Positions 58,006 to 64,000 of a stretch of DNA of 64,000 nucleotides are shown piece after piece. Numbering within the stretch: the first letter of the stretch is position 1; every line of letters begins with the position of its first letter. Under the pieces are notes generated by a model that was not told the origin of the DNA, did not search any database, and saw only the letters and a list, made by a program, of their open reading frames with translations. The position numbers were made by a program, and so were the translations under genes. Source of the DNA: JAPLDB01 sp038230515 (GTDB lineage: Bacteria > Bacteroidota > Bacteroidia > AKYH767-A > 2013-40CM-41-45); the NCBI GenBank assembly GCA_038230515.1, contig JBBRND010000003.1, positions 1 to 64,000 of the forward strand. The letters run 5' to 3'.

Positions 58006-58051
58006 GACACAAAAATCCCGATGCAATTAATTGCATCGGGATTTTTGTGTC
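58006..58051. terminator. 46-bp perfect palindrome between convergent genes
   Basis: Left arm (58006-58028) and right arm (58029-58051) are exact reverse complements, with AAAAATCCCG and CGGGATTTTT inside and TGCAATTAATTGCA at the centre. A two-way terminator for csbD and the DUF2723 gene; the unbroken dyad is unusually long. Confidence 0.85.
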
Positions 58052-58068
58052 ACAGGAATTATTTATTT

Positions 58069-61000
58069 TTACATTCCGGCTCGGCCGGCAAGATCATTAA
58101 ACTTCTTGTCTAATTTTCCGGCAAGGTCTTTTTGATCGGTTGTTTTTACGATGCCTGCCACTGCTTGCATTATATAAAGCGCTTGATTCATATCCTGCTC
58201 TACATACTTAAAGTATTTGGTGCCTTTGAGCGAGAGGTAATATTCCAGATTATCTGCATAAATATCAGAGAGCCGTGTGAGAATTGCATTTGCTTTTTCT
58301 GTCATCTCTTTCTTTTTGCTAAGTTCAACATCATTATTCACGAGTGAAGTATCGCCAGTTTTATTGGTTGCTCCGGCAGCGCGGTAATACAGTTCGGCAA
58401 TCTTTGTCATGAAATAATTGTAGGGAATGGTTTTGTCAGGAGTGACTTCTACGCATTTGTCGAGTACTTTGATGGCCGAATCGCTCCTTCCAACATTGAG
58501 AAGTTCTTCCGCAAGCCGGCCGAAGTTAATGCGAAAGTTTGTAGTCATCCGCATATTGTTCTCATCAAGATATACGCGCTCGTCATTCATGTTTCCCCAT
58601 TCGAATTTAGTCATCACGTTGTTGTACATGGCATCTGTCTCCACTCTTCCGGGCACGATGTCACTTTTCTTTTCTGTCTTGATCGGCACAATGCGATATG
58701 CTAATCCTTCAAGTTGGAAGTATGGTTCAAGGTTGAGGAAATTATCAGAGCCAACCGTTGTTGCAAAATAAACTGGGCGTTTCCAGTTATTGTTGGCAAG
58801 AATGTTCAAAACGATGAGATCATTTTTCATAAGATAGTTTCCATCTATACTCCAATCCATCACTCTCACAATTTTGTCTGCATCGCTTGCCGCAACAGTT
58901 CCGCTCTTAACAGCTGCGGCTGAATCCACTGTCATCTTAAAATGCTTGGTTGGATAATAGTTTACATCTTCTCCTCCTTGTGTTCGCGCTTTTGCATTAG
59001 CATCATCGCTACCCATAAAGTCAACAATTTCCTTTAACTCAACAGGGTCTTTCAGGTTGCGATCGTAAAAAGGAATGTAATCGCGCTTACCGAGAGAATA
59101 TTTATCTGTAGTCCAGGAAATGTTGATTGGATCGCTGTCATAATATTTCCGCTTCAACTGATTGATGTACCAATCCGTGTTGAGAAGAGAAAGATTTATT
59201 ACACGCACATCAGTACGTACATTCTCCACTTCCTGCGCATACCAAAGAGGGAACGTATCGTTGTCACCATTTGTAAAGATGATTGCATTAGGCGCACAGG
59301 AATTGAGATAGTCGGTTGCAAAATCGCGAGAAGTATAGCGGTGAGAACGGTCGTGATCATTCCATTCTGCTTTTACCATTATGGTTGGTATTACTAATCC
59401 GATTACACCCGCAAGAATTGCTGCTGTTTGCGGAGAAGATTTTTTTCGAAGCCATTCGAAAATCTGAAGCACTCCGATTCCGATCCACATAGCAAATGCA
59501 TAGGTAGAACCTGCGTACGCGTAATCACGCTCGCGCGGCTGAAGTGGTGGTCCGTTCAGATAAATTACAATAGCAAGGCCTGTAAAGAAAAAGAGGAGCA
59601 ACACAATCCACGCATCATGTTTGTCTCTTTTGAAATGATAATACAAGCCGAGTAACCCGAGAATCAACGGAAGAAAATATAAAGGGTTACGGCCTTTATT
59701 TTCCCTAAGCTGCTGGGGGATTTTATCCTGCGGACCCAAACGCATTTCATCAATGAATTTAATTCCGCTCATCCAGTTTCCTTTGGTGATTCCACCGGGG
59801 CCCTGAATATCATTTTGCCTTCCCGCATAGTTCCACATAAAGTACCGCCAGTACATTTCTCCACATTGGTAAGTGATAAAGAATTTCAGGTTCTCTCCAA
59901 AGCTAGGTGTGTGGTCTCCTTTTATGTCAGCCCACTTTTTATACTCAGTAATGTGATTCGCCTGGTTGCTGTACATGCGTGGGAAAATCGTTGACTTACT
60001 ATCCTCATAAATCGGAATTACTTTTCTTCCTGCCTCCACATATTTATCAGATCCCTCAATCTTCGCATACTGCATAGCACCTTCTTCCTGACTCGTAATT
60101 TTTGCGTTGTAATACTGCCCGTAGAAGAGCGGGCGATCACCATACTGCTCACGGTTTACATAGCTAACGAAGTTAAACACATTGTCAGGATTGTTTTCGT
60201 CAAGCGGTGGTTCAATTTGTGAACGGATTACAATCATTGCAAATGAGGAATAACCAACAAGTACAAATGAAAAGCAAAGTAATGCAGTGTTCCATCCAGT
60301 ATAATTTTTCTTTTTTGTGTAGCGCAGTCCCCAGACAGTTGCGGCAATGATGAGGACAACGTAGAAAGTAAACCCGCTCCAAAACGGAAGCCCCATCGAA
60401 TTCACAAATAACAATTCAAATTTGCTTCCCAGCACAAACAACCCCTGAATAACTCCATATTGAATAAAGCCAAGAATAATTATTCCGAGAACAGCAGTGT
60501 AGATAATTCCCTTTTTGGTAGGTGTATGTTTTCTGAAATAATAAACAAAAGCAAGAGCGGGAATAGTAAGTAAATTCAATAAGTGAACACCGATTGACAG
60601 CCCCATCAGATACGCGATGAGAATAATCCAGCGCAAGTTGTGAGGTTCGTCAGCCACGTTTTCCCATTTAAAAATAAGCCATACTACAATGGCAGTGAAG
60701 AAAGCTGAACTTGCATACACCTCACCTTCGACAGCGGAGAACCAGAATGAATCGGAGAATGCATAAGCAAGTCCGCCCACCACACCGGCAGCCATTACAG
60801 CTATGATTTTATCCATTGTTGCTTCCGCTTTTCCGATCACAATCTTGCGAGCCAGTGCTGTGATTGTCCAGAACAAAAACAAAATAGTAAACGCACTCAT
60901 GAGTGCAGAAAGAATATTCACCATGATCGGAATCATTCTCACATTATCACCACCAAAAAGTATGAATACCCGTGCAAGCATCATGAACAGTGGCGCTCCG

Positions 61001-61155
61001 GGTGGGTGACCGACTTCGAGTTTATGCGCTGTGGCAATAAACTCTCCGCAATCCCAGAAACTTCCGGTAGGTTCTATCGTAGTGCAATAAGTAAACGCGG
61101 CAACAAGGAATACAAGCCAGCCGGTAACGTTGTTTATCTTTTGGTAGTTCTTCAT
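58069..61155 (-). CDS. DUF2723 family membrane protein (GT-C-like)
   Basis: 1028 residues. It starts MKNYQKINNVTGWLVFLVAAFTYCTTIEPTGSFWDCGEFIATAHKLEVGHPPGAPLF, the hallmark of DUF2723, with the WDCGEF acidic motif in the first periplasmic loop corresponding to the catalytic Asp/Glu of GT-C (PMT-like) glycosyltransferases. About 12 membrane helices fill residues 10-570. A large soluble C-terminal part (about 590-1028) includes TNGDNDTFPLWYAQEV and helical repeats near the end (VGRSDSAIKVLDKCVEVTPDKTIPYNYFMTKIAELYYRA). Possibly protein O-mannosylation or similar; unproven. Confidence 0.85.
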   Translation of the reverse strand: MKNYQKINNVTGWLVFLVAAFTYCTTIEPTGSFWDCGEFIATAHKLEVGHPPGAPLFMMLARVFILFGGDNVRMIPIMVNILSALMSAFTILFLFWTITALARKIVIGKAEATMDKIIAVMAAGVVGGLAYAFSDSFWFSAVEGEVYASSAFFTAIVVWLIFKWENVADEPHNLRWIILIAYLMGLSIGVHLLNLLTIPALAFVYYFRKHTPTKKGIIYTAVLGIIILGFIQYGVIQGLFVLGSKFELLFVNSMGLPFWSGFTFYVVLIIAATVWGLRYTKKKNYTGWNTALLCFSFVLVGYSSFAMIVIRSQIEPPLDENNPDNVFNFVSYVNREQYGDRPLFYGQYYNAKITSQEEGAMQYAKIEGSDKYVEAGRKVIPIYEDSKSTIFPRMYSNQANHITEYKKWADIKGDHTPSFGENLKFFITYQCGEMYWRYFMWNYAGRQNDIQGPGGITKGNWMSGIKFIDEMRLGPQDKIPQQLRENKGRNPLYFLPLILGLLGLYYHFKRDKHDAWIVLLLFFFTGLAIVIYLNGPPLQPRERDYAYAGSTYAFAMWIGIGVLQIFEWLRKKSSPQTAAILAGVIGLVIPTIMVKAEWNDHDRSHRYTSRDFATDYLNSCAPNAIIFTNGDNDTFPLWYAQEVENVRTDVRVINLSLLNTDWYINQLKRKYYDSDPINISWTTDKYSLGKRDYIPFYDRNLKDPVELKEIVDFMGSDDANAKARTQGGEDVNYYPTKHFKMTVDSAAAVKSGTVAASDADKIVRVMDWSIDGNYLMKNDLIVLNILANNNWKRPVYFATTVGSDNFLNLEPYFQLEGLAYRIVPIKTEKKSDIVPGRVETDAMYNNVMTKFEWGNMNDERVYLDENNMRMTTNFRINFGRLAEELLNVGRSDSAIKVLDKCVEVTPDKTIPYNYFMTKIAELYYRAAGATNKTGDTSLVNNDVELSKKKEMTEKANAILTRLSDIYADNLEYYLSLKGTKYFKYVEQDMNQALYIMQAVAGIVKTTDQKDLAGKLDKKFNDLAGRAGM

Positions 61156-61300
61156 ACTCTATATTCTATAAAAATTTTGTTGCGGGCGAAGATAGAAAAA
61201 ATGTGATGTGTTAACAGTTAGCAAAAAGGTGAAGTAAAAGCAGCACTGGTGAACCTCGTTAATGAAAGGTTAATCTCCTTTAATACTCGCGCTATACTTT

Positions 61301-61308
61301 TACTTTTG
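61301..61308 (+). promoter_or_regulatory. -7 box of the M13 peptidase gene
   Basis: TACTTTTG, perfect TAnnTTTG, 32 bases before the ATG at 61341. Confidence 0.55.
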
Positions 61309-61340
61309 CACGCTTAAATTAAAATTTTAATATACTAAAA

Positions 61341-63380
61341 ATGAAACGTTCACTCGTTTACTCAATTGCCTGCGCAGCTGTTGTTGCTGTTGCCGGTTGC
61401 ACTTCGCAAGAAGCGAAGCATGGTGTCGGCATCAACCTGGCTGACAGAGACACTACCGTAAATCCTGCGCAAGATTTTTTCCATTATGCTAATGGCGGAT
61501 GGATAAAAGCCAACCCAGTTCCTGATGATCAGGTTCGCTGGGGTTCATTTGGCATTCTTGCTGAAGACAACAAAAAACATCTTCGCGAAATTGCTGAAGA
61601 AGTTTCAAAGAAAACGGATTCCAAAAAAGGGTCTGTTGAGCAAATGGTGGGCGATTTTTATTTCAGCGCCATGGATACTGCAAACATTGAGAAACAAGGC
61701 GCAACTCCTATCAAAGGCAACATGAATGCAATTGATCAGATCAAGGATATGAAAGGTGTGCTTGACTACACCGCCAAGTTACAAATGTGGGGAAGCAATC
61801 CGATGTTCGGTTTTTATGCCGGACAGGATCCGAAGAACAGCGAAGTGCAGGTGCCTCAGGTTGTTCAGGGCGGATTGTCATTGCCTGACCGCGACTACTA
61901 TTTGAAAACAGATGACGATTCAAAAAAGATTCGTGATGAATTTGTAATGCACGTTTCAAAAATGTTTCAACTCTACGGAATGGACGAAGCAACTTCAAAG
62001 AAATATGCTGATGTAGTTCTGCGCATCGAGACCGATCTTGCAAAAGCATCAATGCCACGCGTTGATTTGCGCGATCCGTTTAAAACGTATCACAAAGTTA
62101 CCGTTGCCGATCTTGATGCACTCACGCCTTCATTGAAATGGGCTGACATGCTCAGTTCAATGGATGTGAAAGGAAAGTTCGATTACCTCGTGCTTGGTCA
62201 GCCGGACTTTTTGAAAGAGTTGGAAAATCAATTGAAGAAAAATAAAATTGACGACTGGAAAATTTATCTCAAGTGGAATCTTCTCAATCTGAGTGGAAAT
62301 GTACTGAGCAACAATTTCGTGATGGAAGATTATCATTTCAACAATGAAGTGTTGAGCGGACAAAAACAAATCAAGGACCGTTGGAACCGTATGGTAAGTT
62401 TAACGGATGGATTCTTAGGCGATGCACTCGGTCAACTGTACGTTGCAAAATATTTTCCACCTGATGCAAAAAAGAAAGCTGACGATATGGTGAGTAACCT
62501 CATGGCTGAATACAAGGAACGCATTACCAAACTTGACTGGATGGGAGAAGACACAAAAAAGAAAGCACTTGAAAAACTCAGCACCATCGTTCGCAAAATC
62601 GGTTATCCTGATAAGTGGAAAGATTATGCTGGTGTAGAAATTACCCGCGATAATTTTTTCGCAAACCTGATGAGTGTTACTAAATACAATTACGAATATA
62701 TGATCAACAAAATCGGCAAGCCGGTTGATCGTACTGAGTGGGGAATGACTCCGCCAACCGTAAATGCATATTACAATCCTTCCATGAATGAAATTGTTTT
62801 CCCTGCCGGAATTCTTCAGCCGCCTTTCTTCAATAAAGATGCTGATGACGCAGTGAACTACGGAGGCATTGGTGCTGTTATAGGTCATGAGATCACTCAC
62901 GGCTTTGATGACGAAGGAAGAAATTACGATTCGAAAGGAAACCTTACTCAATGGTGGACCAGCGATGACTCTGCAAAGTTTACAGCGCGTGCGCAGATAG
63001 TGGTGAACCAGTTTAATAACTATGTGGTGAACGATTCATTGCATGTAAACGGAAAACTTTGTCTTGGAGAAAACATAGCTGATCTCGGTGGCATCACCAT
63101 CTCTTACCATGCATTTAAAAATACTCCACAAGGCAAGAGCAATGAAAAGATTGACGGCTTATCTCCCGATCAACGTTTCTTCTTTGGCTTCGCGCGCATC
63201 TGGGCCGGCAGCATACGTCCGAAGGAAGCTGCGCGCAGAATTATTGTTGATCCGCACTCACCGCAAATCTGTCGTGTCAACGGACCAATGAGCAACCTCC
63301 CTGAATTCTATTCAGCGTTTGACGTGAAGGACGGAGAAGGTATGTACAGAGCAGATAGCGTAAGAGCGATGATCTGGTAA
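61341..63380 (+). CDS. M13 (neprilysin/PepO-type) metallopeptidase lipoprotein
   Basis: 679 residues, full length. Lipoprotein signal MKRSLVYSIACAAVVAVAGC (Cys20). The N-terminal M13 domain begins DFFHYANGGWIKANPVPDD. The zinc site lies in IGHEITHGFDDEGRNYD (His-Glu-x-x-His, about residues 515-519), with ENIADLGG supplying the third ligand (Glu, about 577), the substrate motif NAYYNPSMNEIVFPAGIL, and C-terminal CRVNGPMSNLPEFYSAFDVK ending RAMIW. Periplasmic or surface oligopeptidase. Confidence 0.93.
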   Translation: MKRSLVYSIACAAVVAVAGCTSQEAKHGVGINLADRDTTVNPAQDFFHYANGGWIKANPVPDDQVRWGSFGILAEDNKKHLREIAEEVSKKTDSKKGSVEQMVGDFYFSAMDTANIEKQGATPIKGNMNAIDQIKDMKGVLDYTAKLQMWGSNPMFGFYAGQDPKNSEVQVPQVVQGGLSLPDRDYYLKTDDDSKKIRDEFVMHVSKMFQLYGMDEATSKKYADVVLRIETDLAKASMPRVDLRDPFKTYHKVTVADLDALTPSLKWADMLSSMDVKGKFDYLVLGQPDFLKELENQLKKNKIDDWKIYLKWNLLNLSGNVLSNNFVMEDYHFNNEVLSGQKQIKDRWNRMVSLTDGFLGDALGQLYVAKYFPPDAKKKADDMVSNLMAEYKERITKLDWMGEDTKKKALEKLSTIVRKIGYPDKWKDYAGVEITRDNFFANLMSVTKYNYEYMINKIGKPVDRTEWGMTPPTVNAYYNPSMNEIVFPAGILQPPFFNKDADDAVNYGGIGAVIGHEITHGFDDEGRNYDSKGNLTQWWTSDDSAKFTARAQIVVNQFNNYVVNDSLHVNGKLCLGENIADLGGITISYHAFKNTPQGKSNEKIDGLSPDQRFFFGFARIWAGSIRPKEAARRIIVDPHSPQICRVNGPMSNLPEFYSAFDVKDGEGMYRADSVRAMIW

Positions 63381-63421
63381 GTTAGTTGATTGAGTTGATT
63401 AAGTTAATTGGTTAACTAAGT

Positions 63422-63465
63422 AAAAAAAAGATGTCGCAGAATTTCTTCTGCGACATCTTTTTTTT
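63422..63465 (+). terminator. Intrinsic terminator after the M13 gene
   Basis: GATGTCGCAGAA and TTCTGCGACATC pair within 20-bp arms flanked by A8 and T8, loop TTTC. Confidence 0.9.
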
Positions 63466-63514
63466 ATAGGTACTTTTGATCTCGCAAAAATTACTTTCCT
63501 TTTTGTATGTTATT

Positions 63515-64000
63515 ATGAAATCATTCTTGAGAAAAATACTGAGCAGTTTTTCATTGTGTATCGTGCAATGTACTTTGTACATTCTCTCTCCCCTACTCTC
63601 TCTTGCCGATGATTTCCCTGCCCGCCCCTCCACCATTGTTACTGATTTTACCAATACACTAAGCTCGCAAGAGCGGCAAGCACTTGAACAAAAGTTAGTA
63701 ACGTTTAACGATTCTACTTCCTCGCAGGTAGCTGTCGTCATTATGAGTTCCATAGGCAATTATGATATTTCTGATTATGCGGTGCAGCTTTACAACAAGT
63801 GGGGCATCGGGCAGAAAGAAAAAAACAACGGTGTGCTCCTGCTTGTAGCCAAAGATGACCGCAAGATTTTTATTACTACCGGCTACGGCATGGAGGGTGT
63901 GCTGCCCGATGCCCTTTGCAAACGCATTGTGGACAACGACATACTCCCCAACTTTAAAGCTGGCGATTATTACGGAGGCATTGATGCAGCCACAACTTCA
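63515..64000 (+). CDS. TPM-domain protein (5' part, cut by window edge)
   Basis: The ATG at 63515 opens a frame that runs to the window end (162 codons seen). Signal-like segment: MKSFLRKILSSFSLCIVQ, then CTLYILSPLLSLADDFPARP. The TPM domain follows: VTDFTNTLSSQERQALEQKL, QVAVVIMSSIGNYDISDYAVQLYNKWGIGQKEKNNGVLLLVAKDDRKIFITTGYGMEGVLPDALCKRIVDNDI, DYYGGIDAAT. TPM proteins are periplasmic, membrane-anchored domains linked to photosystem repair in plants and of unclear role in bacteria; a C-terminal membrane anchor would lie beyond the edge. Confidence 0.85.
   Translation, partial: MKSFLRKILSSFSLCIVQCTLYILSPLLSLADDFPARPSTIVTDFTNTLSSQERQALEQKLVTFNDSTSSQVAVVIMSSIGNYDISDYAVQLYNKWGIGQKEKNNGVLLLVAKDDRKIFITTGYGMEGVLPDALCKRIVDNDILPNFKAGDYYGGIDAATTS

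Overview
The window looks like chromosomal DNA of a Bacteroidota bacterium, probably of the Chitinophagales/Sphingobacteriales type. Four secreted proteins end in type IX secretion (T9SS) sorting domains, many genes are preceded by the Bacteroidota -7 promoter box TAnnTTTG, Shine-Dalgarno sequences are not evident, and the gene set (POT transporter, DUF2723 protein, M61 and M13 peptidases, OmpA with TSP3 repeats) fits that phylum. TGA is used as a normal stop codon. No rRNA or tRNA gene was seen.

Bases 1 to about 11,200 are an accessory region laid out like an integron gene-cassette array without an integrase in view. Single genes, all on the + strand (acetyltransferase, T9SS protein, membrane protein, RES-like protein, two phospholipase-D-like proteins, outer-membrane barrel, DUF4760-like protein, SMR-type transporter, second T9SS protein), are separated by related imperfect palindromes that end in GTTATGC or GTTGTGC cores. 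In three cassettes the first 8-10 bases are the exact reverse complement of the bases that open the palindrome at the cassette's end, as expected of attC recombination. Three of the palindromes carry an extra 110-bp MITE-like element with inverted arms.

From 11.3 to 46.8 kb the region is mostly backbone: M61 peptidase, ridA, pabA, lipoproteins, a RelE/ParE-type toxin-antitoxin pair, an LRR-containing T9SS protein, argS, an arginase-family enzyme, arginine decarboxylase, efp, a DnaQ-type exonuclease, dnaA, a 5'-nucleotidase split over two genes, a thioesterase, a peptide transporter, a VapBC-like pair, a kelch-type T9SS protein, a barrel plus TPR pair, and a cyanophycin locus (cphA, cphB). Arginine enzymes and cyanophycin (an Asp/Arg polymer) synthesis and breakdown thus lie in one 27-kb stretch, which suggests but does not prove a nitrogen-storage theme.

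From 46.8 to 57.9 kb lies what I consider the most interesting feature: a physically clustered regulon. Eight promoters, with a ninth degenerate one, carry four tandem hexamers (TGTGAA, TGTAAC, TCYAAA, TGTAAC) in helical phase, placed just upstream of the -33 element. The distance from the first hexamer to the end of the -7 box is 65 bp in seven of the eight clear cases. They drive two small disordered paralogues, a cytochrome c/porin operon, a stand-alone response regulator operon, a gene interrupted by an in-frame TGA, an OmpA protein, a coiled-coil lipoprotein, a DUF4199 protein and a CsbD-like stress protein. The layout resembles an OmpR/PhoB-type activator regulating an envelope/stress response; the regulator itself was not identified.

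The right end holds a DUF2723 membrane protein, an M13 peptidase and the 5' part of a TPM-domain gene cut by the window edge. Three intergenic minisatellites (near 18.9, 35.9 and 51.3 kb) have unrelated sequences but the same 21-bp period.
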